Made by a program: the position numbers and the translations under genes
Shown here: in pieces, positions 34,871 through 46,229 of the stretch
Position numbering within the stretch: position 1 is the first letter of the stretch
Layout of the letters: every line of letters begins with the position of its first letter
From: Nymphalis io
Taxonomy: Eukaryota; Arthropoda; Insecta; Lepidoptera; Nymphalidae
DNA length: 64,000 nt
Direction: 5' to 3'
NCBI RefSeq assembly: GCF_905147045.1
Contig: NC_065892.1
Location: 13,797,501 to 13,861,500, forward strand
Notes under the pieces: model-generated
Database searches by the model: none
Seen by the model: the letters and a program-made list of their open reading frames with translations, nothing else
What the model was told of the DNA's origin: nothing

Positions 34871-35543
34871 ATGATTTATGACATATCTGCCACAACCGAG
34901 AACCAAGCAAAAGTACACACTTTTACGTGGTTACACAACCAGCCTGGCCAGACGATGAGCTCGGAAGGCCAGTCCCCACCACGATGACCGTCACGTGATC
35001 AAGTCAATCCGCTAGACCTCGCCCCTTCGGAAGATATTCCATAACATTACTATACAAATTTAATATATAAAGTGGGAAATATAATATAAAACAAATAGGT
35101 CAGAACGGATCACGTCCTCCGGACACGGACACTTTCGGAAGCGGAACACAAATTTTACAAATCAATATTGACAATCATTAAAATCAACAATGATAGTGAA
35201 TACTTAAACAATCACGTATCTTTTTCTTTCGAATGTCAAGTCAATAATGATAATCATTAAAATCAATAATGGCAGTGACTAGTTTCATTACTTGCATCTC
35301 CTTGGAGATATTGGTATTAAGACATTTTGTATTTTTCATTTCGTTATTTGCACCCAGAAGTATATATGAATATGAAGTTTTTTTTTAGAGAATATGAAAA
35401 ACTTGCCGCCCGTTTGGATGAAAGTTATAAAAACTTTGAAATATATGTTTATGTAATCGAGAAACACAAATAGTAAATTTTAAGCAGATCAGACTATTTT
35501 TTTTAAATTTTTATACTAATGTTGGAAACATTTCTCCCATTTC
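34871..35543. other. Intergenic, non-coding
   Basis: A GC-richer patch (34890-35040) and a diverged direct duplication of AATCATTAAAATCAA (35173 and 35252, period 79) are the only structure noticed. Confidence 0.45.
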
Positions 35544-37947
35544 AATCCCGCCTTGTGTTTCGGTGAATCGAAAGTCGGACCTTACGGCTTGGGCTGCAGA
35601 AATCACAGGGGGCAAATGCTGGTAAACTTTCTCGAAGCGCAGGGGCTTTTTTTGATGAATTCTTTCTTTCAAAAGAAGCCTCAGATGAGGTGGACCTGGC
35701 GAAGCCCCGATAACGTGACAAGGAACGAGATAGACTTTATCATTTCGAATAAAAGGCACATATTTAGAGATGTTTCAGTGATCAACAGGTTTAATACCGG
35801 AAGTGATCACCGCTTGGTTCGAGGCACTCTAAATATCAACTTAAAAGCCGAAAGATCGAGAATGATGAGGTCTACTCTCCGACCTACCATGCTCCAAGCT
35901 GCTCAAGGCTCCGAAAAGTTCCAAATGGAACTTCAAAATCAATTCACCGCGTTGGAAACCATAAGCACCATTGATGAGAGAACCGACACGCTGGTCAAAA
36001 TACTGCAAAACACATCCCGCAAGTGTTTTCCGCCACAGAGAAGAGACAACGCACCAAAACTCTCTGCTGAGACACTCGAGCTCATGAGAAAACGACGAGA
36101 ACTACCATCGTTTTTGTCAGATAAGGCCTTAAACCGAACAATAAAAACGCTGACGCGACGCGATCTCCGACGCTCCAATACCCGTGCCATCAAGGCTGCG
36201 ATTGAGCAAAATCGGGGATCGAAAGTGTTCGCTCGCAAGTTTGGGAGGCCGCGTCTGACAAAACTTAAAACTGAAAATGGTGGGGTCGTTACCTCTAGGC
36301 CTGAGATTATCGGAGAAGTAGAGAGGTTTTATGGGCAGTTGTTCTCTTCAAGATCGGATAAACCCGTGGGAATCAGTATTGATGACCAGCGCGCCCCTCT
36401 TATGCGCCATTACTCCGAGGAGCTCCCGGTCGTTGACCAAGGAGAGATTAGGGCGGCTCTAGAACAGCTTAAAAACAACAAAGCTCCGGGAGATGACGGA
36501 ATCACAACAGAGTTGCTTAAGGCAGGCGGGACCCCAGTCCTGAAAGAGCTAGCAAGCCTCTTTAATTCCGTCATCCAACATGGCAAGACCCCGGAAACGT
36601 GGAGCGGGAGTGAGGTGGTACTGTTTTTCAAGAAAGGTGATAAAACCCTCTTGAAAAACTACAGACCAATCTCCCTCCTGAGTCACGTGTATAAGCTGTT
36701 CTCAAGAGTCGTCACGAACCGTCTCGCCAGACGACTTGACGAGTTCCAGCCCCCAGAGCAAGCCGGCTTTCGATCAGGCTACAGCACCGTGGACCACATC
36801 CATACTGTTCGGCAGATTGTGCAGAAGACCGAAGAGTACAATCAGCCGCTGTGTATGGCATTTGTGGACTACGAGAAAGCCTTCGACTCCATCGAAACCT
36901 GGGCAGTGCTCGACTCATTGCAGAGATGTCATATCGATTGGAGATATATCGAGGTACTGAGATGTCTGTACAACGCCGCTACAATGACTGTCCACATCCA
37001 GGACTGTAAGACGAAGGCGATCCAACTGCGCAGAGGGGTGAGACAGGGGGATGTAATATCCCCAAAACTGTTCACCAACGCGTTGGAAGACGTTTTCAAA
37101 ACGCTGGATTGGACTAGGTATGGAGTCAATGTAAACGGCGAGTACATCTCACACCTTCGATTTGCCGACGATATCGTCATCATAGCAGAGTCGCTGGAAC
37201 AACTCACCGAAATGCTGCGTAGCCTAGGCGAGTCTTCCCGGTGTGTCGGTCTCGGTATGAACTTGGACAAGACCAAGGTCATGTTCAATAGGCATGTCGT
37301 GCCGGGACCGATATACGTCGAGGGGAAACCTCTCGAAGTTGTTAGTGAATATACCTACCTAGGACAGATAATACAAGTCGGTAGGAACAACTTCGAGAAG
37401 GAAGCCGATCGAAGAATTCGCTTGGGATGGGCAGCATTTGGCAACCTTCGTCAAGTCCTCAAGTCGTCTATACCGCAATGTTTGAAGACGAAAGTCTTCA
37501 ACCAATGCGTCTTACCTGCCATGACATACGGTGCCGAAACGTGGACACTAACTGCGGGACTAGTCCACAAATTCAAAGTCGCTCAGCGTGCTATGGAGCG
37601 AGCTATGCTCGGAGTATCTTTGAAGGATAAGATCAGAAATGAGATTATCCGGAAAAGAACCGGAGTCACCGACATAGCTTGCAAAATTAGCAGGCTGAAG
37701 TGGCAGTGGGCTGGTCACGTATGTCGTAGGACCGATGGCCGTTGGAGCAGACGAGTCCTAGAGTGGAGACCGCGAATCGGCAAGCGCAGCGTAGGGCGCC
37801 CTCCAGCCAGGTGGACCGACGACCTTAAGAAGGTGGCGGGCACCAACTGGATGCGGAAGGCGGAGGACAGGGAGCTTTGGCGCACCTTCGGAGAGGCCTA
37901 TGTTCAGCAGTGGACAACGATTGGCTGTTGATTTGAATCCCGCCTTG
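35544..37947 (+). mobile_element. RTE LINE, 5'-truncated, with 12-bp TSDs
   Basis: AATCCCGCCTTG at 35544-35555 and 37936-37947 bounds a 2380-bp RTE element (35556-37935). It is truncated within the endonuclease and ends a few bases after its stop codon (GGCTGTTGATTTG), without poly-A. The exact 12-bp duplication and the open reading frame indicate a fairly recent insertion. Confidence 0.93.
35556..37931 (+). CDS. RTE endonuclease (C-terminal part) and reverse transcriptase, open
   Basis: The frame is open for about 790 codons up to TGA. It begins inside the AP-endonuclease (GESKVGPYGLG), keeps NEIDFIIS and TGSDHRLVRG, but lacks the N-terminal catalytic Glu and GDFN motifs. The RT is complete: NNKAPGDDGITTELLKAGG, KKGDKTLLKNYRPISLLS, AGFRSGYSTVDHI, AFVDYEKAFDS, RRGVRQGDVISPKLF and the active site LRFADDIVIIAES. 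The basic C-terminal part ends GRPPARWTDDLKK and QQWTTIGC. There is no native start; the first in-frame near-start codon lies in the TSD. The RT may be intact but the element is not autonomous. Confidence 0.88.
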   Translation, partial: CFGESKVGPYGLGCRNHRGQMLVNFLEAQGLFLMNSFFQKKPQMRWTWRSPDNVTRNEIDFIISNKRHIFRDVSVINRFNTGSDHRLVRGTLNINLKAERSRMMRSTLRPTMLQAAQGSEKFQMELQNQFTALETISTIDERTDTLVKILQNTSRKCFPPQRRDNAPKLSAETLELMRKRRELPSFLSDKALNRTIKTLTRRDLRRSNTRAIKAAIEQNRGSKVFARKFGRPRLTKLKTENGGVVTSRPEIIGEVERFYGQLFSSRSDKPVGISIDDQRAPLMRHYSEELPVVDQGEIRAALEQLKNNKAPGDDGITTELLKAGGTPVLKELASLFNSVIQHGKTPETWSGSEVVLFFKKGDKTLLKNYRPISLLSHVYKLFSRVVTNRLARRLDEFQPPEQAGFRSGYSTVDHIHTVRQIVQKTEEYNQPLCMAFVDYEKAFDSIETWAVLDSLQRCHIDWRYIEVLRCLYNAATMTVHIQDCKTKAIQLRRGVRQGDVISPKLFTNALEDVFKTLDWTRYGVNVNGEYISHLRFADDIVIIAESLEQLTEMLRSLGESSRCVGLGMNLDKTKVMFNRHVVPGPIYVEGKPLEVVSEYTYLGQIIQVGRNNFEKEADRRIRLGWAAFGNLRQVLKSSIPQCLKTKVFNQCVLPAMTYGAETWTLTAGLVHKFKVAQRAMERAMLGVSLKDKIRNEIIRKRTGVTDIACKISRLKWQWAGHVCRRTDGRWSRRVLEWRPRIGKRSVGRPPARWTDDLKKVAGTNWMRKAEDRELWRTFGEAYVQQWTTIGC

Positions 37948-39887
37948 ATAGACTAAAAACGACGTAATACGTATGCATTTATTTTTTCTCAGAACCCTTA
38001 ATATTAAATACCTTTTTTTACCAGAAGCTTGTATATGAAATTTCATGTCTCTAACTTTAATAATGAGCGGTTCCATACCATTTATCATAACCATCTATCC
38101 CTTATTTTAACCCTTTAGGGGTTGAATTTCCAGAAATCTTTCCTTAGTGGTTGTTTACATCATAAAATGCATCAGCTGCCAAATATTCAAGTTTCATACC
38201 CTCTTCATGTCTTGATAAAATATCGTTAAGTTCATAATTTTGTGATGAATTAATTTTTTTTGGTAGATATTTGACCTCTGTCCGTGTGTATTTCTTCTGG
38301 TCTGGGCAACTCTTCATTGTGATTGGACATCTGTCCTAAAAGTATTGATATATTATAATGGTATCTGTACAACAACGTGACGTTGCAAAAGATTGACATT
38401 CAGCATAACATTTTGTTTGCTTCACTACAATAAAAATCAACTTGCAAACGCTGGTTTTTAGTTTGTTTATTAGTTCTTCAAAAGAAGCAACAGGGCAACA
38501 ATTCAAATAGAAAAACGCATTCAACTTTTCTTAAACATTTCTAAAATGGAATCTGTCAATTTATTATAATACACAAAATACCGCGGCGGCCTCATTGGTA
38601 AAATCCCGGGCAAACGGACCTTCGGACAGGATTTTAATAAAACTCAAACTGAAGTGTTCAAATAATTTGTTAAATACTTAAATAATTTGATTACTTTGTA
38701 ATCATTTAATAACTATTTTTCATCATATTTAACATTTCTAAGGGTTATTATGATAATAACTGGTAAGAAAATTAAGCATATTAATGTACCTTAGCATTGT
38801 GTACAAGTACAAACATTAGTACACTTTTTTTTTCCAATCATAGCCCGATAGGCCAATGAAATTTGTAATAATTTTAATATAAAATATCAATGACGCGTAA
38901 AACGATCTTTTTTAGCCTTTCCGCCACCGTGTTCTTTATTCTCTTATGTATGCGTGTAACATGCACTATATGCTTCGTTGCTATGTATCGTATCTATATA
39001 GACCTTATATACTTTTAAATATATTTTAAGCAGACATACAATAAATAAACGTTAAAGAATAATTTAAAAACTAGGTTTTAATGAATATTATAAATAAAAA
39101 AAAATTAAATTTTAAATATATTTCGACAAGCCATTCATTTATTCATTTTAATCTTTGACCGACAGTTTCTTATTTATTTATAAACAACAAAATATTGTGT
39201 TTATTTTTATTCTTGAAACTCATACGCCTTGTCAGTTTGTTTGGGTGCTGCTTAAACTTACAAAAATATACTATAGACAACGTAACATTTATAATTAAAA
39301 CACGATATATTATATTTATCTTATTCAATTTATTCTATTACAATAATAAATGTTACATTTAACAGTGAGAGAAAGACTCCGAGATAAGTGTCAACTAAAT
39401 AGAAGCTTGTAATAAATGCTTTATTGTTAAACCTTTTTTAATATTAATTTATATTAGTGTAAAGTAAATACTGAATTATGTTTACAATTTACATTTCAAT
39501 ACTCGGAGAATTTATTTGTAAAATGCTTCACAGGGCTTCATACATCAGATGACAAAACGAAACCTTTAGAATCTTTATGTGCCTGCCTCGTCTGTGACAT
39601 TTTATTTTCAAGGAATCTTCACATCCTCACGAAAACAATTTAAATTTAGTAGTCATATATTCGGTAGAGTTCGATGACTCTATGACGGGTGTATAATGTA
39701 TTGTTTACGAATTCAGATTTTGGAGTTAATTTATTTTTTAGCGCTTAATTGAAGGTTGAATTTGAGGCAGCAATAACAAAAAAATCTAAAGCAACATGTG
39801 ATACAGTAAGTAAAGAGCTTATAAATGCATAAAAGCATTGAAGCAAAAACACCAATACTATGTTTCTTTAAGGAGTGGCTTATATTT
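37948..39887. other. Intergenic, non-coding
   Basis: 38000-38260 has AACCCTTTAGGGGTTGAATT, a phrase type seen in degraded insect transposons, but no family could be assigned. The rest is AT-rich without features. Confidence 0.45.
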
Positions 39888-40172
39888 CACTGGTGATAGG
39901 GCTTTGTGCAAGCTCGTCTGGGTAGGTACCACCCACTCATCAGATATTCTACCGCAAAACAGTAATACTTGATATTGTTGTGTTCCGGTTTGAAGGGTGA
40001 GTGAGCCAGTGTAATTACAGGCATAAGGGACATAAAATCTTAGTTCCCAAGGTTGGTGGCGCATTGGCTATAAGCGATGGTTGACATTTCTTAGAATGCC
40101 AATATCTAAGGGCGTTTGGTGACCACTTACCATCAGGTGGCCCATATGCTCGTCCACCTTCCTATTCTATAA
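39888..40172 (+). repeat. Repeat D, full-length copy
   Basis: It shows the whole D order, from TGGTGATAGGGCTTTGTGCA to GACCACTTACCATCAGGTGG, then CCCATATGCTCGTCC, CTATTCTAT and an A run. It is one of the best-preserved copies, together with 50735. Confidence 0.85.
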
Positions 40173-40507
40173 AAAAAAATATATATATTTATTGCAGTGC
40201 ATATAGGCGATGGTGACCATAACCTTCCTAAAATAAACAATAATATGCATGTAATAGGTGCGTAAACCAATTATCTGAAAAACTAACTATGTGTTAGAGG
40301 ATTGTGTAAGCCCGTCTGGGTTGGTACCACTCACTCTTCAGATATTCTACCGCTAAGCAGCAATACTTAGTATTGTTGCGTTCCGGTTTGATGGATGAGT
40401 CAGCCATTGTAACTAGAGGCACAAGGGAGATAAAATCTTCGTTGTCAAGGTTGGTGGCGCCTTGACGATGTATGGAATTGTTAATATTTCTTACATCGAC
40501 AATGTCT

Positions 40508-41381
40508 TTTTTTTTATATATATTCGCCGGGAGGGCAAATGACTCTACTCCACCTGATGGTAAGTGGTAGTAGAGTCCAAACGTGACGACGGCCAGTACA
40601 GCCGGGAAAACGTTCTGCACTAGCCGCCTTCGCCTTGCCGGCCCGCAAGACGCCTCTTCACGCCTCGTTTGAAGGAACCCGGGTTGTAAGAGGAGGGGAA
40701 CACGTGAGCTGGTAAGGAATTCCATTTTTCGGAAGTGCGACAAAGAAAGGAGTTCTCCTCAGAGCACTCGCCGTGATACAGTCGGTAGAAAGCGCTCGGT
40801 GCTGCTATCTCACGACGCAATTGTAAAGGTTCAAGGGTGTTTGTGACCTTTACGTCGCCAATAATGCGTACGGCACGTCGCTGCAACCGGTCCAAGGCCT
40901 CAAGTAGGTACTTAGCGGAGCCATCCCAAAGGTGTGAGCAATATTCCACGCAAGACCGTACCTGTGTTTTGTACAGCAGGCACAGTTGTTGTGGCTTAAA
41001 AAAACGCCGCACCTTATTCAAAACTCCGAGTTTCCGTGAAGCTGTTTTTATAACAGCCTCGATGTAATCCCTTGGACTAATGTCGCAGCGAACGTCAATC
41101 CCCAGGATGGCGATTTTGCTTTGCATCACCAGCGGAGTACCACAGAGGCAGGGAAGAGGGGAAAATGTTGACTTTTTCGCCGTGATAGCGCATACTTGTG
41201 TTTTCTTGGCATTAAACTCAACAAAATTATCAGAGCCCCATTTGGCGATGAGCTCTTACGTCCTATCGAGTTCAATGACAAGATCTTTCCGCCTCTCCTC
41301 AATTTCCGCTCGCCCAGCCACTGTGCGTCCGTGGTATCCACCATGCACTGTACTATCGTCTGCATAGCAATGTATGTTCCC
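40508..41381 (-). mobile_element. 5'-truncated Jockey/CR1-like LINE (copy 3) nested in repeat D
   Basis: This 874-bp insertion carries the LINE 3' end with poly-A (T run at 40508), the stem-loop (40541-40577), the C-terminal coding region and the last part of the RT. It stops 5' at the CYADDST region. TSD ATGTCT lies at 40502-40507 and 41382-41387. It must be younger than the D copy it interrupts. Confidence 0.92.
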
Positions 41382-41383
41382 AT
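40620..41383 (-). pseudogene. LINE RT C-terminal remnant
   Basis: Two overlapping frames carry the CYADD-to-end part. The stretch 41129-40620 holds PRDYIEAVIKTASRKLGVLN, TQVRSCVEYCSHLWDG and LPAHVFPSSYNPGSFKRGVK. The more N-terminal block (41383-41126) is in a different frame. Relative to copies 1 and 2 about 75 bp are deleted before NSFLCRTSEKWNS. It is not functional. Confidence 0.82.
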
Positions 41384-41702
41384 GTCTATGGGCGTTGGTG
41401 ACCACTTAACGTCTGGTGGCCCATTTGCCTATCCACCTAACTACAACATAAAATAAAACTATATGAACTAAGTCGTTCTTCTTCAAGCCAATAATTTAAG
41501 CAGTGTTTTAAACAGTTTTTTGTTAATAAACTGACTTTGAAATGTAAAAAAAATCACAATTACAAAATTGCTTTGTATAAATGAAATTAATCCCTAGTTA
41601 TCATGATATAATATGAAATTGAATATAAGGCTACTAAAGGTTCAAAATATACATTCAAATGAGAAGAACAGTTGTAGCGAATGATTTCAGAAACAAATAT
41701 CG

Positions 41703-41844
41703 GCCTTACTTACAAACTTAGTTTGGCGGCTGTTTAGTGACACACTGATTTCGCTCTTTCTGTCATTATTGAATTGAAATTCGAAAGATGAAGACAAAAT
41801 ATTGTTCAATTAATCACTCGCTAAGCTACGTTTATAAGTGAGGC
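41703..41844. mobile_element. MITE-E: short palindromic element
   Basis: The left end CCTTACTTACAAACTTAG and the reverse complement of the right end, CCTCACTTATAAACGTAGCT, form imperfect terminal inverted repeats of about 26 bp around a core with CGCTCTTTCTGTCATT and GAAATTCGAAAGATGAAGAC. There is no coding capacity. Related parts lie at 29091, 33750 and 62038. The superfamily is unknown because no clear TSD was found. Confidence 0.6.
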
Positions 41845-41877
41845 AGTAAATGTTTAAACTAAGCGTGATATGCGACA

Positions 41878-42062
41878 GAAAATGTGGTTTGTTGAAAACC
41901 AGACAACTGATATACTACATATACTACCATTCTTTTTCAGACTTAGGACAAACAGACATGTTCATGCACACAAATGTATGTCCTGGATAAGAATCGAACC
42001 CACAACCTTCGGCGGGAAAGAAAGTTTCTACCAACAACGCCAACCGACCCGTCAATTAGATT
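41878..42062 (-). repeat. SINE-C copy 2
   Basis: On the minus strand: TGACGGGTCGGTTGGCG head, GGGTTCGATTC B-box-like block, then ACATACATTTGTGTGCATGA and the CTGGTTTTCAACAAACCAC end. It is shorter than copy 1 at the 3' end. Confidence 0.75.
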
Positions 42063-43964
42063 AGATCATTATTGTAGTACAATATATACATATTCATTAT
42101 ATTTACAAAACTCCATGTTATTATTTATTGTACTCTGTATTTATTTATTGAAAATTTCGCCGTTAGCTGACAAGTCTTTCTCCTTGGTCAACGCCCACGA
42201 TATAAAACTATTATTATATTCCTTACAACCGTACCTATCAAAAAAATATTGCTCAAACTGTGTTGAAATGATAAATGACTTGGCTGAGTTACAACGTTTT
42301 TCTCAATTTGTAGTTCCGTAATAGCGATACGTAAACCGCTTTAAGATAAATCGCTGTTTTTAATATCAAAGAACTTTTGTTTGAATAATTTTATACATAA
42401 AAAAGGAATGCTCGAATTATTGCACTTTAACACCGTTTAACAGGAGAAGGTTTATATACTATTAGTTTGGGTGTCGTTCGCCATAGACTGCAAGACTAGG
42501 TACTGCAGTTTATCTACTTCTATAACATACACTAATAACTGTTCAGTGTCACAGGTTTTGCTAGTACTCTGTATTTGTTTGTAGTGGGGAATTAAGTGTT
42601 TATTCGTGGGGTTATTGGAAATTTAAATACCAATAGTATCATCTATTTTATTGCTGTGTCGTGATAAAAATAACTGATGATCAGTTGTTTTATCTCGTAA
42701 CGATAGTACGTATTTCCGTATACAATGATATATATATGTTATTTTTTAAATCATTTCTAGTATAACAATAGAATTGAGATTGTATAATATGTATTGATTG
42801 ATCTTGGAGCTATACCGACCTCAACGTAAAATATATATACGGGTAATATAGGTTTCCTATTCAGCGTCAACTGAATTAATATTATTCTTTTCGAAATACG
42901 GAACACAGGATTAATTATTAAATTACGCTTATTTTTTTAAATCATTGATTTTTGGCCAACATTATATAAGAAAATGTAGACTATATATTTTTAAAAATAA
43001 TTATTATTATCAAAACATAAATAATGTAAAATAAGAAAGGAGAAGGTTACAGTAAGGACACGAAAAGTTTTGTAGTTTAGTATCGGAAATTCTAATACAC
43101 GAAAACACTTAATAAACATCCTCGTTGGTTCTACTGAACCTAGCTATAAAATAGCTAGCTGTCGACCTCGAAGGTCAGAGTTGGAATTACAAATTGAGGC
43201 AATACATAACATTGTGTTTTCTGTTAAGAAATTTTCAGTGTCTACAGTGTAAAAAAGCACGTTAAAATAGTTTATTATATGGGGTCGCAGTGGATTGCTT
43301 TTCCATTAGCTCATTTTGGTAGAAAATAAAGTGAGTAAATAGAGGCTGCATATGTGTTTGCGCATGTATTGTAACCGAATGAATGCGATGGGGCAGAATT
43401 TGGTATTGTCATTCAAGTAAACGTATATTTTTGATTGAAATTCAGAATAGAATCGTAGTCTTGAATTTAGCTGAAAAGTCTCGCTTTTTTCAACCGAATA
43501 TTTTTTTATGCATTTATTATACTGCCATTCGTAATAAAACTATTTATTCCTTAATTAAAGGTATTTGGACTGATACCATAAACCTAGTTTGCAAATGTTT
43601 TATTGGTCACAGTTAATTTCTTATTTACGATTCAATTCCTCGTGACTCGTCCTACACGCACATTAGAGCATCACTAGCTTCGCACGCGATTTGGCTTACA
43701 TAATAACTATATCTTCATTTGTTAACGGCCTTGTAAGTGATATATAAGATGAGGTCTGGGCCAAAACCGTAATAAAAAGTTTTTGGTTTTCTTAATTAGA
43801 AACATTCATTGGTGCGCCTTAAGAGTTAGACAAACTCGTGTGCCCGACGGCAAACGGGTATAGATATTTGCATAAATATACTGCATCACAGTAATGGCGT
43901 TCGATTGGCCGATTTGACAAAAACGCTCAGAAAGACATTATTATAATATATTGCATTAACTAAT
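42063..43964. other. Intergenic, non-coding
   Basis: AT-rich; no gene, RNA or family repeat recognised on either strand. Confidence 0.5.
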
Positions 43965-44120
43965 TACAGGTACAAGGGACAACATCTTAGTTCCCAATGT
44001 TGGTGGCGCATTGGTGATGTAAATGATGGTTAACATTTCTTACAATGCCAATGATAGACATTGGTGACCAATTTACCTTCTGGTAACCCATATGCTCGTC
44101 CGCCTTCCTATTCTATAAAA
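43965..44120 (+). repeat. Repeat D, 3' half
   Basis: Starts at TAATTACAGGTACAAGGGAC and continues GTTGGTGGCGCATTGGTGAT, CATTTCTTACAATGCCAATG, GACCAATTTACCTTCTGG, CCCATATGCTCGTCCGCC and an A run. The 5' truncation is LINE-like. Confidence 0.78.
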
Positions 44121-44159
44121 AAAAAAACGAATGACTTATGGACCATATAATTAATATTG

Positions 44160-44450
44160 ATTTTGTTATGAAAGAAAATATACTATAGCTAGTTCGCTTC
44201 GCTTCGTTGGCATAATTTAGAATTGCTAAATAACAATTTCTATAGCTCTTTCTTCAAAAGTTCACGATTTTCATACAAACTTTCATCACTTCAGTGGGGG
44301 TTATATTTTCAATTTTTTTTCCTTAGGGTAGCAACCCTACCGTGTAAAAAAACCATATCCAAATTTTCATAGTGTTAGAGCCAGCAGCTTGGACTGTGCA
44401 TTGATGTAAGTCAGTCATTTATTCTTTTATATATACATAGATTACAGACA
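44160..44450. repeat. Possible degraded transposon (unassigned)
   Basis: GTTCGCTTCGCTTCG near the left end, the phrase CTTAGGGTAGCAACCCTACC, and a TTATTCTTTTATATATACAT end resemble non-autonomous insect elements by general appearance. No termini could be defined. Confidence 0.3.
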
Positions 44451-44529
44451 AATTAACTAGGTTTTTAGTATATTTCCAAATATGCATGCTTCAGTGTAAT
44501 AATTAATAACTATAAGTGCTTTTTTAGCT

Positions 44530-44830
44530 CAGATAGCCGAGATGGCCCAGTGGTAAGAACGCGTGAATCTTAACTGATGATCGTGGGTTCAAACCCGGGT
44601 AAGCACCACTGAATTTTTATGTGCTTAATTTTTGATTATAATTCATCTCGTGCTTTACGGTGCAGAAAAACATCGCGAGGAAACCTGCATGTGTCTAATT
44701 TTACTGAAATTCTGCCACATGTGTATGTAGTGCGGGTTGCACTGGAGCAGCGTGGTGGAATAAGATCCTTCTCCTCAAAAAAAAGTGAGACTCCTTAACC
44801 CCACAGTGGGACATTCACAGGCTTTTACGG
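44530..44830 (+). repeat. SINE-B copy
   Basis: The head AGCCGAGATGGCCCAGTGGT is intact with GGGTTCAAACCCGGGTAAGC. The body is full except for a small deletion and rearrangement around TGTAGTGCGGGTTGCACTGG. It ends CCACAGTGGGACATTCACAG. Confidence 0.83.
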
Positions 44831-45304
44831 AAGCGCGCAGTGTGTATTTTTTATGAAAAACTTACTTAGTGCTTATGTAAGAACGGACGCTTGATATTGA
44901 AGTAATAGGAATTGTATAAATATTTTACACGTTGCAACGGAGAATCCGACTTTTCTCTTAGTAATGCGAAACTACGTATGTAATGTTGTCTCTTTCTCAC
45001 ACAATGTATTTCGCTCTTTCTTTCAGGAAAAGCGTTCATTCAGTAGTATGCTGAATCTCTCAACCCGAGGACGCTTTGGCTATTCGGGAATGGTAAAGCG
45101 ATAAACGCGCGAATATTTCAATATTCAAACTTTTTAATTCTAATATATGTTTAAAATCATATGTGTATAAAAATTGTCAGTTCTAAGCAATATCATAAAC
45201 AGTGATTGACAAATATTAATATATAAAAAACTTGTGTTTTAAGTTTAAAAAAAAAAATAATAATTTTCAATACGTCAGTGATTAAATGCTTTTAAAAACC
45301 GAAA

Positions 45305-45519
45305 ATGACTTCAGAAGTGAATTTAAATACACTGGATAATTTTAATGATTTCAATTTAAGTGGTAACTTAAGTGAAACGCTGCAGTTCGTTCCTGAACTA
45401 AATATACTTTTTCAACCAGAAAATGTGTTAATAGCTTTATATGTACCTGTTATTTTACTGTCCCTTGTGACGAATATACTGCTTATAGTTGTGGCTGTGA
45501 AATGTCACTATACTAAGAA
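45305..45519 (+). CDS. Class-A GPCR gene B, first coding exon (N-terminus and TM1)
   Basis: ATG at 45305 (context GAAAATG) opens a 71-codon exon ending at donor AAGAA|GTAAGT (GT at 45520). The N-terminus has two N-glycosylation sequons (NLSG and NLSE) and no cleavable signal peptide. A 24-residue hydrophobic helix, LIALYVPVILLSLVTNILLI with VVAV, carries the TM1 Asn in a TN dipeptide where class-A receptors have GN, then the basic KCHYTKK of the first cytoplasmic loop. Later exons are not found before 64000. It could be a tandem relative of gene A; they cannot be compared because different parts are visible. The promoter is not resolved. Confidence 0.75.
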
Positions 45520-45520
45520 G

Positions 45521-46136
45521 TAAGTATATACATAATTTTTTTTTTATAATTAGCGAAGGTATAACTTACGACTTTTACGATTTTAAAGCTTACTTAATTT
45601 GTTTTAAAATAAAAGTTCAAAATATTGGCAAGTATGCACACAAATTTTAAGATTTTATTAAATTTCGAACTTAGGATATTAAATCTAGTTTTTTGCTAGT
45701 CTAAATACTATACCAGTTCTCATAGTTGAATCGGGGGGTATATAATGTATATATGAAGTGATGCAAGTAAATAAGTTAAACAACGCTTGTTAATGTAATG
45801 TTATTCATTTACTGATCGAATAAGATATTCCTAGATAAGAAACACAATCGGCATAACCCCAAAATAAACAAAAACAGTGGACAAATATTAATGATAACAT
45901 TTTTGTGACGAAAAAAAGGTTGCATACGTTTTTTTTAAAGTTGTGCTTATAATTGTCTCACAGAAATAAATCGTTATGCATTAAAATGTCTACATAATAT
46001 ATTAAAAATAACTGTCAAATAAAACCTATATTGACTTTTCAGATTATTCATGTTTTGAATATCAGTGAAGTTATTAGAGAAACAAAGAAAGTAAAATTAA
46101 AGTGGATACATAAGTGTGAATGTATAATTACATATA
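45521..46136. other. Intron of gene B, non-coding
   Basis: AT-rich sequence without recognised elements up to the mariner TA duplication at 46137. Confidence 0.5.
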
Positions 46137-46229
46137 TATTAGGTCCTTACATATGAAATTGACGTTTTGTACGGGAGGTCAAAGGTGTAAAGTCTTTTTT
46201 GTAAAATATATTTAATTAATCAAAGTATG

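Larger units (their letters stand above)
40290..41450 (+). repeat. Repeat D copy split by a LINE
   Basis: The 5' part is 40290-40507 (GTGTTAGAGGATTGTGTAAG, CCCGTCTGGGTTGGTACCAC, through ATTTCTTACATCGACAATG). The 3' part resumes at 41388 (ATGGGCGTTGGTGACCACTT) and ends with CCCATTTGCC. LINE copy 3 sits between, flanked by ATGTCT on both sides (40502-40507 and 41382-41387). Confidence 0.88.

Noticed and set aside
45160..45182. TATA box plus initiator for GPCR gene B
   Set aside because: The TATAAAAA and TCAGTT motifs are only about 11 bases apart, too close for a normal TATA-Inr pair.
11376..45519. The GPCR exons at 11376-22236 and 45305-45519 as one gene
   Set aside because: The C-terminal exons with a stop precede the N-terminal exon on the same strand, so they must be separate genes.
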